From contig CANLQL010000004.1 of NCBI GenBank assembly GCA_947493265.1, forward strand, positions 682,001 to 746,000: 64,000 bases of DNA. The letters run 5' to 3'. The stretch's first letter is position 1; every line of letters starts with the position of its first letter. Source of the DNA: an uncultured Litoreibacter sp. (GTDB lineage: Bacteria; Pseudomonadota; Alphaproteobacteria; Rhodobacterales; Rhodobacteraceae). This document shows positions 29,839 to 39,120 of this stretch, in pieces. The notes under the pieces were generated by a model, which was not told the DNA's origin, did no database searches, and saw only the letters and a program-made list of their open reading frames with translations. A program made the translations under genes and the position numbers.

Positions 29839-31374
29839 GTGCGCGGACCACACAATATTTGGCGACTGATCCGAACCGGAGCCACGTTTGAACGTACGGG
29901 CGCTATGGGCCTTGTACTTGATGCGTTTCGTGCGCCTAAACATGTCCGGTTTGTGCTTCGTAGCTTGGCGTTTCCCTTCCGGTGGCTCGGCCTTAAAGGC
30001 GATCCGTCCATGCCGCCCGCGACGCGTGCGTTGACCGCATTGGGTCCGGCCTACATAAAATTTGGTCAGATTTTGTCGACGCGCCCTGACGTTGTCGGGG
30101 ACGAGTTGGCCATTCAGCTCCGGGTTCTTCAGGACAAGTTGCCTCCATTTCCAATGGAAGACGCAAAAGCGATGGTTGAGGCGGAGTTGGATCAACCGCT
30201 AGAAACAGTCTTTTCGGAATTCTCTCAGCCAGTGGCCGCAGCTTCCATTGCGCAAGTTCACAAGGCGCGACTAGCAAAAACTGGTGAAGAAGTTGCTGTA
30301 AAAGTTCTTCGCCCAGGGATTGAGCGCGCCTTTCGCAAGGATATCGACGCGTTTTACTTCGCCGCCAGTCTGATCGAAATTTTATCGCCCGCGTCACGCA
30401 GACTGCGCCCCTCGGAAGTGGTTAAACATTTCGACGGTGTGGTTCAGGGGGAATTGGACTTGCGCCTCGAAGCCGCGGCGGCCGGCGAATACGGCGCGAA
30501 TACTGCCGGCGATGAAGGGTTTGTTGTCCCACGCGCCTTCTTTTTTGAATCTGGCCGAAGGGTCATGACTTTGGAATGGGCGGAGGGCATCGCCTTTGGG
30601 GATGTGGAGGCGATCGAAGCCGCTGGTCATGATCGCAAAGCGATTGGGGAGCGTGTCTTGAAGCTTTTTCTCAAACACGCGCTGAACGATGGCTATTTTC
30701 ACGCAGACATGCATCACGGAAACCTAAAGGTCAGCAGCAGCGGCGATGTTATCGCCTATGATTTCGGGATCATGGGCCGGATCGATGCCTATACCAGGCG
30801 TGTCTATGCAGAAATTTTGATCGGTTTTATCCGCAAAGACTATCGGCGTGTTGCCGAGGTACATTTTGAGGCAGGCTATGTCCCGCGCGATCGTGATATC
30901 GACGAATTCGCGCAAGCGCTTCGTGCCGTGGGCGAGCCAATATTCGGGATGGATGCAACGCAGATTTCAATGGCCCGGCTGCTCAATTACCTCTTTGAAG
31001 TGACGGAGCGGTTTGGCATGGAAACCCGGACCGAGCTGATCTTGCTTCAACGGACGATGGTGGTGGTCGAAGGAGTGGCCCGCACGGTTTACCCGCAGAT
31101 CAATATTTGGGAAGTCGCACAACCCGTTGTCGAGGACTATATCAAGGACAATATCGGTCCCCGTGCGCTGCTTTCTGATCTTGTGCGCACTGCAACTGTG
31201 CTTGGTCGGTTTGGTCCGAAACTGCCGCAGATTGCGGAGCGGATATTACGCAATCACCAGGACGAAATGCCTGCGAAACCACCAGAGCCGCGAACCCGTC
31301 AAAAAGTTGCTTACGTCGGCCTGGGATTTGTAATGGCGGCGGCCATGGCCGTTGTGGTTCAAATACTCATCTAG
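29839..31374 (+). CDS. ubiB: Ubiquinone biosynthesis kinase-like protein UbiB
   Basis: 511 residues from a GTG that directly follows the ubiE stop. The KxGQ motif (AYIKFGQILSTRPD), the Ala-rich ATP loop (VAAASIAQVHKA), HADMHHGNLKV and IAYDFGIMG are diagnostic of the UbiB/ADCK atypical kinase family. Two hydrophobic stretches near the C-terminus (YVGLGFVMAAAMAVVVQILI) anchor it in the membrane. It helps ubiquinone synthesis, probably through its ATPase activity. Its stop is 2 bp from that of flgD. Confidence 0.97.
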   Translation: MRGPHNIWRLIRTGATFERTGAMGLVLDAFRAPKHVRFVLRSLAFPFRWLGLKGDPSMPPATRALTALGPAYIKFGQILSTRPDVVGDELAIQLRVLQDKLPPFPMEDAKAMVEAELDQPLETVFSEFSQPVAAASIAQVHKARLAKTGEEVAVKVLRPGIERAFRKDIDAFYFAASLIEILSPASRRLRPSEVVKHFDGVVQGELDLRLEAAAAGEYGANTAGDEGFVVPRAFFFESGRRVMTLEWAEGIAFGDVEAIEAAGHDRKAIGERVLKLFLKHALNDGYFHADMHHGNLKVSSSGDVIAYDFGIMGRIDAYTRRVYAEILIGFIRKDYRRVAEVHFEAGYVPRDRDIDEFAQALRAVGEPIFGMDATQISMARLLNYLFEVTERFGMETRTELILLQRTMVVVEGVARTVYPQINIWEVAQPVVEDYIKDNIGPRALLSDLVRTATVLGRFGPKLPQIAERILRNHQDEMPAKPPEPRTRQKVAYVGLGFVMAAAMAVVVQILI

Positions 31375-31376
31375 TC

Positions 31377-32045
31377 TCACGCCGCTTGGCGCAGACCGCT
31401 GACTGCCGTTGCTGGTTGGACAAGATCACCATCCAGAACAACCACAACGCCGCTCGCTGTGGACCGAACCTCCGTGACACGGGCGAAATGCTCCGGGGCG
31501 GCCGTATTAATAACTTCTCCGTTTGAGAAGGCTTCGACAGAAAATTGGTAAAGACCGCTTCCGATGGGTGCCCCGTCGGGACCAGTACCCCCAGACCAAA
31601 TGATCGGATCGTCGCCCACAGGAATACTCAACCGCTGTACTTCGGCACCGGAACTATCGGTGACCACAAGTTGCGCCGTATCTGCAAATGCGGGCATGCT
31701 TGGAAACAGCTCAACAGTGCTTCCATCAAATTGTACAGGACCCGTGACCCGCGCATCCATTCCAACCCACCCAGCCATATCTGCCAGACCCGAGAGCCCC
31801 ATCTGTTGACCCAATGATGTCAGCAGATCATTGGTTTTCACCTGCTGCTCAACGCCAGAGAATGTTGCAAGCTGAGTTGCAAAATCCTGGCTATCGAGCG
31901 GGTTGAGAGGGTCCTGATTGTTCATTTGCGCGGTCAACATCACAAGGAACGTTTCAAAATCGGAGCTGATAACCGATGGCGCAGAGGTTTGGGTTTGGGC
32001 CGCGGGAACTGCCGCAGGATTTGATGAAACTGGGTTAACGGGCAT
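31377..32045 (-). CDS. flgD: Flagellar hook-capping protein FlgD
   Basis: 222 residues. The FlgD N-terminal signature is clear: FETFLVMLTAQMNNQDPLNPLDSQDFATQLATFSGVEQ. A FlgD Ig-like/tudor region follows (IIWSGGTGPDGAPIGSGLYQF). It caps the growing hook and lets FlgE subunits polymerise. It is downstream of the fliK-like gene on the same strand (33 bp). Confidence 0.95.
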   Translation of the reverse strand: MPVNPVSSNPAAVPAAQTQTSAPSVISSDFETFLVMLTAQMNNQDPLNPLDSQDFATQLATFSGVEQQVKTNDLLTSLGQQMGLSGLADMAGWVGMDARVTGPVQFDGSTVELFPSMPAFADTAQLVVTDSSGAEVQRLSIPVGDDPIIWSGGTGPDGAPIGSGLYQFSVEAFSNGEVINTAAPEHFARVTEVRSTASGVVVVLDGDLVQPATAVSGLRQAA

Positions 32046-32078
32046 CGAAGTGTTCCTTCTTAATTTCCGGGCAATTGA

Positions 32079-33866
32079 CTAGAGCCGAAGGTCCATCCCA
32101 TCGGGTCGGAGTGTAACGATCGTGGGTTTTGGCAAAGGCGCGTCGTTCTCTTGGCTATCTGCCAGTAGGATTTTTTCCGCTTGGTCGGGTTCTGCGTTTT
32201 GTGACTGCTGCTCAAATGTGAATGACGTGTCACTGAATCCAAGATCCTCGAACGACGTTGAAAGATCGTGCGCATTGCGGCGAAGCAGATCCAGTGTTTC
32301 AGGGCGTTCCGCTGCGATTAGGACAACCATTCCGGTATCCTTTGTCGACATCACAATTCTGACTGACCCGAGTTCTTCCGGATCAAGGCGAATTTCGGTT
32401 TGTCCAAGCTGTTCGGATTGCGCAGCGACTGCTATCTGGTTTGCCACAGGCTGAAACGGCAAAGATGCTCCACTTGTCTGCAATGGGGCGACAGAAACGG
32501 CTGAAACCTGAGCAGTGCGAGGACTGTCCAAGTTAGACGTCAGGAATAATTTGGGTTCTTCGATTGTAGGTACCGTCGGTTTTTCGGAAGCCGGATTCGC
32601 GATCTTTTCCAGGCTCTGCGCTGCGGCAAGATTGGCTTTAGGGACCTCGTCGCCTTTGGAAGAATGGGCAGCGGGTTGGCGCAGGTTTTCGTCAGCGATG
32701 TCCGGAATCTCGCGGAATTCACGCAACCTTTTCACATCGGCATTTGCGGCTTCTGGTAAAGGTTTTGGCGGATTAGAAACCTGAACGCCACTCTCCACTG
32801 GGACAATGTTGCGGTGATTGGCCAACGTTTCTGCTGCCACTGGTGTTTCACGACCACCAATACCCTTTTCAGGAATGCGGTTTTGATGTTGCGTAGGATT
32901 TTCCGCAAGGCTGGGGGTATTTTCAGGAAGAGCAGCTAGGCTCTTTCCTTCTATCGGTTTTGGCCGTTCAAAACTGACGTCTCTCACTAAGCGCGCATCT
33001 TCTGAATTCGGTCGGAGCGTATTCTTTGTGTCAGGTTGAACCGCGGTCTCAACCACTGGCGACGTGGGTAAGTTCAATGTCGTTTCACCTTGAACGTTTC
33101 CCAAGTTGGCCGCAGCCTTTTCAGGCTGCGTTGCAGTATTTTGGACATCATGGTTTGCGCGGCTTTTCTGGCCTTCGGCAATCAAAACATTCGTGCCATT
33201 CAACAAAGGATTTGCCGACGGGAACGAAGTATCTGGCAGCCCAACACTCAACCGTTCTGAACCATTTCTGGCGATAGTTGTGGTTTCAACGTCAGGTATT
33301 TGTTGCACTGTTTTCAATTGATCCTCTGGACGAGGTGTCAACGTCTTCTCGTCAAAATCTTGGCCCTTGAGAGTAGTCGATTTTGGTGGAACAACGGACG
33401 CTGTTTCTGTCATCTGACGCGCTTGCGGTAAGGTCGGTAAATCCGAATCCAATACAGGTTTAGTCTCGGCTTTAGTCTCGGCCGCGTATCCCGTTTGGAC
33501 AAAAGAGCGCTGAGCAACCGCCTTTCTAAGTACCCCGGCGAAATTTTCGTCACTGCTCGGCAGCGGCGGGCCATCTGATCGTATTACGATGTCCGTTTCT
33601 TTCCCGGGTGCTTGGAGTTCAGCCGCAAATGTATTCGATTGCTCCTCCGCTGTAAATTCTGCGTCCACCAATGCCGAAATTTCCGAAAAATCAGCGCTGG
33701 AGTGTACAGTCTCTTCGATCACCACCGCTTCAACGGATTTACTCAATTCAGCGTTCTGCCCAGATATGGGCAAGAGAATGGGAATTTGCATTTGGCCTAC
33801 CTGACTTCTGTCGAGATGACCTTTCTTTTGCATGCCAGTGGTTACCAGTTCTTTACGATCACCCAT
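32079..33866 (-). CDS. fliK: Flagellar hook-length control protein FliK (divergent)
   Basis: 595 residues. Most is low-complexity, Pro/Ala/Asn-rich and probably unfolded, as in FliK rulers. The C-terminal part (about 480-570) matches the Flg_hook domain: EIRLDPEELGSVRIVMSTKD and TLDLLRRNAHDLSTSFEDLG. It measures hook length and triggers the export switch through FlhB. The start is uncertain: ATG 33866, 33833 or 33791 are in frame; 33791 (MQIPILLPISGQN) looks protein-like. Residues KAETKAETK come from a 12-bp tandem repeat. Confidence 0.85.
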   Translation of the reverse strand: MGDRKELVTTGMQKKGHLDRSQVGQMQIPILLPISGQNAELSKSVEAVVIEETVHSSADFSEISALVDAEFTAEEQSNTFAAELQAPGKETDIVIRSDGPPLPSSDENFAGVLRKAVAQRSFVQTGYAAETKAETKPVLDSDLPTLPQARQMTETASVVPPKSTTLKGQDFDEKTLTPRPEDQLKTVQQIPDVETTTIARNGSERLSVGLPDTSFPSANPLLNGTNVLIAEGQKSRANHDVQNTATQPEKAAANLGNVQGETTLNLPTSPVVETAVQPDTKNTLRPNSEDARLVRDVSFERPKPIEGKSLAALPENTPSLAENPTQHQNRIPEKGIGGRETPVAAETLANHRNIVPVESGVQVSNPPKPLPEAANADVKRLREFREIPDIADENLRQPAAHSSKGDEVPKANLAAAQSLEKIANPASEKPTVPTIEEPKLFLTSNLDSPRTAQVSAVSVAPLQTSGASLPFQPVANQIAVAAQSEQLGQTEIRLDPEELGSVRIVMSTKDTGMVVLIAAERPETLDLLRRNAHDLSTSFEDLGFSDTSFTFEQQSQNAEPDQAEKILLADSQENDAPLPKPTIVTLRPDGMDLRL

Positions 33867-33906
33867 CTAGGATCAGGTGAAACGTTTCAAATTTGAGGAA
33901 CTTCTT

Positions 33907-34197
33907 GTGATTACCGCCAACACCGGATCTGCGCCCGTTCTATCCGTTACGGACACGCCAGATTTTAACGACGAGAAACTCAGAGATGCCGCAAAGCAAC
34001 TTGAGGCTTCATTCCTTTCGGAAATGCTGAAGTCAGCAGGGTTCGGTGAAGCGCGCGAAAGCTTTGGTGGTGGCGCCGGGGAAGAACAATTCGCGTCCTT
34101 CTTACGCGACAGTCATGCAAAATCGATGGTTGAAACAGGCGGCATCGGACTGGCTGAACACCTTTTTAATGCATTGAAGTCGAGAGATCGCCAATGA
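33907..34197 (+). CDS. flgJ: Rod-binding protein, FlgJ N-terminal domain only
   Basis: 96 residues from a GTG with GAGGA 9 bases upstream; a GTG at 33877 lacks a site. The Rod-binding domain motif KLRDAAKQLEASFLSEMLKSAG and the C-terminal FASFLRDSHAKSMVETGGIGLAEHLF match FlgJ-N. There is no muramidase domain, as usual in alphaproteobacteria. It scaffolds rod assembly in the periplasm. The end overlaps the next gene (ATGA). Confidence 0.88.
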   Translation: MITANTGSAPVLSVTDTPDFNDEKLRDAAKQLEASFLSEMLKSAGFGEARESFGGGAGEEQFASFLRDSHAKSMVETGGIGLAEHLFNALKSRDRQ

Positions 34198-34538
34198 CAA
34201 ATATCTGCAACGACCTGAAAAACCTTCTGGAAACAGAGCGTGAGATTCTCCTTGCGGGAGAATTCGAAAAGTTGCCTGAGATAACCGACAGAAAGCAGGC
34301 TCTGCGGGAATGTCTCGGCGAGAAAACGCAAAGTCTTTCTGCCGCTGATTTGGCCAAGCTAAGGAATCTCAGCCAGCTGAATGACCGGTTGATGCGGGCA
34401 TCATTGGATGGGTTGGGCGCGGTGAAAGATCGGCTCAAGTTGATCCAGGACGTTCAAAGCAAACTGACCACCTATGGTGGGGACGGCAAGATCAGCCACA
34501 CTATAACCAATTTGGGGTCTGTCGAGCGTCGGGCCTAA
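34194..34538 (+). CDS. FlgN-like export chaperone candidate
   Basis: 114 residues, all-helical. Length, heptad pattern (LKNLLETEREILLAGEFEKL, RKQALRECLGEK) and NDRLMRASLDGLGAVKDRL resemble the FlgN family, which chaperones the hook-filament proteins FlgK and FlgL. Coupled to the rod-binding gene by ATGA and followed by the flagellin gene. The match is by pattern, so the assignment is moderate. Confidence 0.7.
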   Translation: MTNICNDLKNLLETEREILLAGEFEKLPEITDRKQALRECLGEKTQSLSAADLAKLRNLSQLNDRLMRASLDGLGAVKDRLKLIQDVQSKLTTYGGDGKISHTITNLGSVERRA

Positions 34539-34580
34539 CGCTAAAACTTTAGCTATTTGGCGATCGGCAATTTTGGAAAA

Positions 34581-34595
34581 TTAGGACTCTGTTAG
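34581..34595 (+). promoter_or_regulatory. Weak CtrA-like box upstream of flagellin
   Basis: TTAG-GACTCTG-TTAG keeps the 4-7-4 spacing of the CtrA box TTAA-N7-TTAA with one mismatch per half. A GANTC methylation site (GACTC) falls in the spacer. It lies 148 bp before the flagellin ATG. Weak evidence alone. Confidence 0.25.
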
Positions 34596-34684
34596 CTGTT
34601 CCGATGTCTTTTATCGTTGCGCTTCAATGCCGAAGCGGCGCTGGCACTCGAACAGAAATACCAGCAGTCATCAGAATGATCATG

Positions 34685-34724
34685 ACCAATTCAATTGGTA
34701 TCTTTTCTGGCGCGGAATTGCGCC
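34685..34724 (+). promoter_or_regulatory. Two inverted repeats in the flagellin leader
   Basis: A perfect 7-1-7 palindrome, ACCAATT-C-AATTGGT (34685-34699), is followed by a GGCGC/GCGCC stem with a 6-base loop (34709-34713 and 34720-34724). The GAGGGA ribosome-binding site starts about 8 bases later. FlbT, encoded just downstream, binds the flagellin 5' leader in Caulobacter, so these stems are candidate targets. Confidence 0.45.
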
Positions 34725-34742
34725 GACTGTCGAGGGAATAAC

Positions 34743-36017
34743 ATGTCTAGTATCCTAACAAACAACTCCGCAATGGTTGCGTTGCAGACCCTGAAAGGGA
34801 TCAACAACAACCTTGCAAAAACTCAGGTGGAGATCTCCACTGGTAAGTCTATTGGCTCTGCCAAGGACAACGCTGCACTTTGGGCGATTTCGAAAGTTAT
34901 GGAATCCGATGTGAAGGGTTTCAACGCGATCTCCGAAAGCCTTTCGCTTGGTGAGTCCTCTGTCGCTGTCGCACGTAACGCTTCAGAGTCGATTACCGAT
35001 CTTCTGACCGACATCAAATCCAAGATTGTTGCGTCTCAGGAAGAAAACGTCGACCGGGAAAAGATCCAAACTGATATTACGGCACTGTCTGATCAGATTT
35101 CGTCGATCGTAAACGCCGCGCAGTTTAACGGTCTGAATCTTCTGAAACTTGAGACTGACGATACTGGGACCGTTGATATTCTGTCTTCTTTGGATCGCGC
35201 GTCTGATGGAACTGTTTCCGCAAGCAATATCACGGTTTCGAAACAGGACCTTAGTACTACTGCTGGTGTTGTTGATGCAACAGGCACACGAACTGCAGGC
35301 ACAGGCGGTGCAGCACTTGCGCTGACCGGTACTGCTGAATCAGGAACGATTACAGTCGGTGCGCCGACGGAAGGCCTGGCCTATAGCATCGGGATCAACG
35401 CAACGGACGGTGCAACATCAGCAGGTGACTTTGCCGACGCTGTCGCATTTGACACGACCCTGACTGCCGCTGCTGAGATTACGTATGTCGCAGCCGCTGG
35501 TGACACTGCAACTGATGTTGCCGCTGGCCTTGAAGCCGCTTTCAACGCCTATGTTGCTGACAACGGCCTTGATACTGCCGCCTTGGGACTGGTTCGCACA
35601 GGCGCAGCACTGGCATTTACGCAAGCGACAGGCGATGCCGATAACACCGTTGCCGTTACACTGGACACGATCGCGGGTGACAATGCCGCCGCTGGTGGCC
35701 TGAACGCGCTCGCCAATATCAACGTCACGACAGAAGAAGGTGCAACTGCGGCTTTGACAGCTGTTGAGACACTTATTCAGACGTCAATTGATGCTGCTGC
35801 GCAGTTCGGTTCCGCTCAAGGTCGCATTGAAATCCAGTCTGACTTTATCTCTCAGATCGCCGACAGCTTGAAGTCAGGTATCGGTGAGCTTGTCGACGCG
35901 GATATGGAAGAAGCATCTGCGCGATTGCAGGCCCTTCAGGTTCAGCAACAGCTGGGCGTACAGGCGCTTTCCATCGCCAACCAGGCTCCACAGCAGTTGC
36001 TGGCGCTGTTTAGGTAA
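34743..36017 (+). CDS. fliC: Flagellin
   Basis: 424 residues. The conserved helical ends are clear: N-terminus SSILTNNSAMVALQTLKGIN with STGKSIGSAKDNAALWAIS, and C-terminus IADSLKSGIGELVDADMEEA ending in LALFR. The central region (about 170-340) is Ala/Thr/Gly-rich and variable, as in surface-exposed D2/D3 domains. No Cys. It is exported and forms the filament. FlaF and FlbT follow. GAGGGA precedes the ATG. Confidence 0.97.
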   Translation: MSSILTNNSAMVALQTLKGINNNLAKTQVEISTGKSIGSAKDNAALWAISKVMESDVKGFNAISESLSLGESSVAVARNASESITDLLTDIKSKIVASQEENVDREKIQTDITALSDQISSIVNAAQFNGLNLLKLETDDTGTVDILSSLDRASDGTVSASNITVSKQDLSTTAGVVDATGTRTAGTGGAALALTGTAESGTITVGAPTEGLAYSIGINATDGATSAGDFADAVAFDTTLTAAAEITYVAAAGDTATDVAAGLEAAFNAYVADNGLDTAALGLVRTGAALAFTQATGDADNTVAVTLDTIAGDNAAAGGLNALANINVTTEEGATAALTAVETLIQTSIDAAAQFGSAQGRIEIQSDFISQIADSLKSGIGELVDADMEEASARLQALQVQQQLGVQALSIANQAPQQLLALFR

Positions 36018-36024
36018 CATACTT

Positions 36025-36052
36025 GCGGGCGCGTCTCTTTCATCGCGCCCGC
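36025..36052 (+). terminator. Probable terminator or attenuator after flagellin
   Basis: Perfect 9-bp arms GCGGGCGCG (36025-36033) and CGCGCCCGC (36044-36052) with a 10-base loop, 7 bp past the flagellin stop. The T-rich stretch starts only about 10 bases after the stem (CAATTTT), so termination may be partial and leave some readthrough into flaF-flbT. Confidence 0.65.
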
Positions 36053-36095
36053 ATCCCCTGCTTCAATTTTCTGACTAGACCAGGAAGGTCACGCT

Positions 36096-36473
36096 GTGAA
36101 CGCACACCATCAAGCGCACCAAGCTTATGCTCAGATCAATCCCGGAACGCGTTCAGAGCGTTCGATTGAATACGATTTGTTTGCCCGTATCACCAAAAAA
36201 CTTGCGGCGAACTCAAAAGAAAGCGCAAAGAATTCGGTAGAATTCGTCAGCGCACTCCATGAAAACCGTCGCCTTTGGACCGTTCTAGCGAGCGCCGTTG
36301 CCGAGGACGAAAACATGCTGCCGTCGAACCTTCGCGCGCAGTTGTTCTACTTGGCAGAATTTACCGGCCAACACACAAGCAAAGTGCTTCGCAAAGAAGC
36401 ATCGGCGGATATTCTGTGCGAGATAAACCTTTCGATTATGCAGGGCCTCCAATCGAAGGCGACACCGGTATGA
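36096..36473 (+). CDS. flaF: Flagellar biosynthesis regulator FlaF
   Basis: 125 residues from a GTG with AGGAAGG. FlaF features: AYAQINPGTRSERSIEYDLFARIT near the start and LWTVLASAVAEDENMLPSNLRAQLFYLAEF in the middle. In Caulobacter FlaF is needed for flagellin synthesis or export and opposes FlbT. Overlaps flbT by 4 bp. Confidence 0.93.
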   Translation: MNAHHQAHQAYAQINPGTRSERSIEYDLFARITKKLAANSKESAKNSVEFVSALHENRRLWTVLASAVAEDENMLPSNLRAQLFYLAEFTGQHTSKVLRKEASADILCEINLSIMQGLQSKATPV

Positions 36474-36874
36474 GTGGCCTTGTTCTGAAACTTGGTCCGA
36501 AAGAACGCGTTTTGATCAACGGTGCGGTCATCGAAAATGGTGATCGCCGGAGCCGTCTTAACATCGTCACACCGAACGCGAACATCCTTCGGTTGCGCGA
36601 CGCATTGCACCCCGAAGAAATCAATACTCCGGTGCGCCGGGTCTGCTATATCGTACAACTGGTTCTGTCAGGAGATGCCACTGAATTTGACGCAAAACCA
36701 CAGATCCTTCGTGGTTTGGAACAGCTGAGCCAAGTTTTTCAAGACCGTGACAGCCGCGATATCTTGGACACAACCACTGCCCACATCCTGGAAAAACGGT
36801 TCTACCCCGCGCTCAAATCCCTGCGCGGATTGTTGTCTCGGGAAAGCAGGCTTTTGGAAAGTGTGAATAGGTAG
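36470..36874 (+). CDS. flbT: Flagellin mRNA regulator FlbT
   Basis: 134 residues. MSGLVLKLGPKERVLINGAV is the typical FlbT N-terminus, followed by PEEINTPVRRVCYIVQLVLSG. In Caulobacter, FlbT binds the 5' leader of flagellin mRNA and promotes its decay until the hook is complete. Start at 36470 uses the ATGA overlap with flaF. The end overlaps the next GTG by 1 bp. Confidence 0.94.
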   Translation: MSGLVLKLGPKERVLINGAVIENGDRRSRLNIVTPNANILRLRDALHPEEINTPVRRVCYIVQLVLSGDATEFDAKPQILRGLEQLSQVFQDRDSRDILDTTTAHILEKRFYPALKSLRGLLSRESRLLESVNR

Positions 36875-37659
36875 TGTTTCAACCGATCCTCCCATCAACC
36901 GGACTTACGGGCTGGTATTTTCTTCAGCGGACGGCAGAAGCCCAGAAAGAAACGCTTGCCGAAAGTGGATTGGTTTCTCGCCAAAGCGACTATTTTCGCG
37001 AAAATATTGGAAGCGTTTCGACGGCGGCCGATCTGGTCGCCGACCGCACGTTGCTAAACGTCGCACTGGGGGCTTTCGGGCTTGAAGCGGACATCAACAA
37101 TAAGTTCTTCGTTCAGAAAATTCTTGAAGAAGGCACGCAAAACAGCTCAAGCCTTGCCAACCAACTTTCAGACAAACGCTACCTTGCCTTCGCGAATGCT
37201 ATGGGCTTCGCAACCGGAACGACTACGATCGGTGCACGAGCACAAGACGTCAGTGAAATTGTTGAAGGGTTTCAAGAGATAAGCTTTGAAACCGCTGTTG
37301 GAGATCAAGACCCTAACCTGCGACTTGCACTCAGTGTAGAGCGGGAGCTTGGAACAATCGCGTCGCGCTCTTCGACAAATGATACAAAGTGGTTCACCAT
37401 CATGGGAACACCACCGCTACGGAAGATATTTGAAGGCGCATTCGGGCTTTCTAGTGGCTTTGCCAATCTGCCAATCGACAAGCAGTTGGAAACATTTAAG
37501 GACCGCGCAGAAAGCCGATTTGGTTCCAGCGACGTTTCCGATTTCTTGGATCCTGAAATTCGCGAAGACCTAACGCGGTTGTTTCTGCTGAGAGAGCAAA
37601 TCTCTTCTACCGGTATCCTAACGGGCAACTCGATTGCGCTGACGCTGCTTCAGTCTTAG
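36874..37659 (+). CDS. DUF1217 flagellar protein
   Basis: 261 residues from a GTG overlapping the flbT stop by 1 bp. It resembles the DUF1217 family (AEAQKETLAESGLVSRQSDYFRENI, LSDKRYLAFANAMGF, DPEIREDLTRLFLLREQ) found in alphaproteobacterial flagellar loci. It has no signal peptide; its exact role is unknown. It is last in the flaF-flbT unit and converges with fliI (38 bp). Confidence 0.85.
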   Translation: MFQPILPSTGLTGWYFLQRTAEAQKETLAESGLVSRQSDYFRENIGSVSTAADLVADRTLLNVALGAFGLEADINNKFFVQKILEEGTQNSSSLANQLSDKRYLAFANAMGFATGTTTIGARAQDVSEIVEGFQEISFETAVGDQDPNLRLALSVERELGTIASRSSTNDTKWFTIMGTPPLRKIFEGAFGLSSGFANLPIDKQLETFKDRAESRFGSSDVSDFLDPEIREDLTRLFLLREQISSTGILTGNSIALTLLQS

Positions 37660-37697
37660 GGCTTCTGAATAGGGCGCGCTAAATCGAAGTCCGTGAT

Positions 37698-39029
37698 CTA
37701 TTGCAGTTCAGCCTTCACTTCATTTTGCAAACACGTCTCCAACCTCGCGAATGTCGCAGAGGCACTCTCCATATCCTTCAGCGTTAGGAACGTTTCAAGC
37801 TTTGGGCGCGCTTCAACCGCAGCATCGATATTTCGGTCAGCGCCAACCGAATACAGACCCGCTTGGATCATTGTTGCAGCCTCTGAATAGATACTCATCA
37901 AGAAGCGGGCTTCGGACAAAAGTTGGTTTTCTTCGCTAGTCGCAGCCTGGGGCAGAGATCGGGAAACAGATCGCAAAATATCAATTGCTGGAAATCGGCC
38001 ACGCTCCGCGATTTCCCGATCCAAAACGATATGGCCGTCCAAGACGCCCCGCACGATGTCTGCGATCGGCTCTTCCATATCTGATCCAGAGACCAGCACC
38101 GAAAAGATAGCCGTAATCGACCCCATGTTCAGAGGGCCAGGACCTGCGCGTTCGCAAAGCCCCATGATCGCCTGAGCAGTTGATGGCGGGTATCCTTTCA
38201 ACGATGCAGCTTCCCCGCTTGCAGCAGCAATTTCGCGGTGAGCTTCGGCAAAGCGGGTCACAGAATCTGCTAAGAACAAGACGTGTTTTCCCTGCGAGCT
38301 AAAATATTCTGCCACGGCCATCGCAGCCCACCCCGCACGTCGTCGCGCCATTGGTGACTGATCCGACGTTGCCGCGACGACCACTGACCGGCTAAGCCCG
38401 TCTGGCCCAAGCACATCTTCCAAAAACTCACGCAATTCCCGACCGCGTTCGCCTATCAAAGCGATGACCGCGACATCCGCCTTCATTCCCCGTGCCAGAT
38501 CGGCAAGCAAGGTGGATTTCCCAACCCCTGATCCGGCAAACAATCCGACGCGCTGACCTTCGACGATTGGAAGGAAACTGTCCAAAGCTGCCAATCCGGT
38601 TTCTATGCGCGCGCCAAGCCGTCCTCGTTGCGCAGCAGACGGTGCCTGTCGAAGCAACGGAAATGGCGTCACACCTCTGGTGAGTTTTCGACCATCCAAA
38701 GGGCGCATAAACGGATCGACAACGCGCCCCAACCAACTTTCATCAGGGAAAAAACTACCTCCGCCCATTGGAAAAACGCGATCGCCAAGTGCAAAACCGG
38801 ACGCGCCGGTTTCCGATAGAACTCCGACTGTCCGAGAAGAAATACTGAGTATTTCACCATGCGTGAGGTCCTCGTTCTGGCTTTCTATTTCAACCAAATC
38901 ACCGACGCGTGCGATATCAGAAAGCCCTTTTACTTCAATAACCTGACCCTTTGTCCCGCTTATCGTTCCGAAACGCCGAACCGGGCTTACCTGAGAGATC
39001 GCTTTGGTCAAATTGCCAAGGTCATGCAC
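37698..39029 (-). CDS. fliI: Flagellum-specific ATPase FliI
   Basis: 443 residues. Walker A GLFAGSGVGKSTLL (165-172), the IALIGERGRELREF segment, Walker B KHVLFLADSVTRFAEAHREIA and SLKGYPPSTAQAI. F1-beta-like hexameric ATPase of the flagellar export apparatus, working with FliH. Single gene on this strand, divergent from the flgB operon (91 bp between starts). Confidence 0.97.
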   Translation of the reverse strand: MHDLGNLTKAISQVSPVRRFGTISGTKGQVIEVKGLSDIARVGDLVEIESQNEDLTHGEILSISSRTVGVLSETGASGFALGDRVFPMGGGSFFPDESWLGRVVDPFMRPLDGRKLTRGVTPFPLLRQAPSAAQRGRLGARIETGLAALDSFLPIVEGQRVGLFAGSGVGKSTLLADLARGMKADVAVIALIGERGRELREFLEDVLGPDGLSRSVVVAATSDQSPMARRRAGWAAMAVAEYFSSQGKHVLFLADSVTRFAEAHREIAAASGEAASLKGYPPSTAQAIMGLCERAGPGPLNMGSITAIFSVLVSGSDMEEPIADIVRGVLDGHIVLDREIAERGRFPAIDILRSVSRSLPQAATSEENQLLSEARFLMSIYSEAATMIQAGLYSVGADRNIDAAVEARPKLETFLTLKDMESASATFARLETCLQNEVKAELQ

Positions 39030-39120
39030 AGCCGCGGTCTTCCTTCTGATTGCCCGTGATTACGGTTTCTAAAGGAATCACCCTTAAGGCTTAGTGAAAC
39101 ACCTCGAGGGAGAAACCCCG

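Noticed and set aside
34639-34655. Sigma-54 promoter before flagellin (TGGCAC)
   Set aside because: TGGCAC is present but TTGC is not found at the required spacing; rpoN control is not supported.
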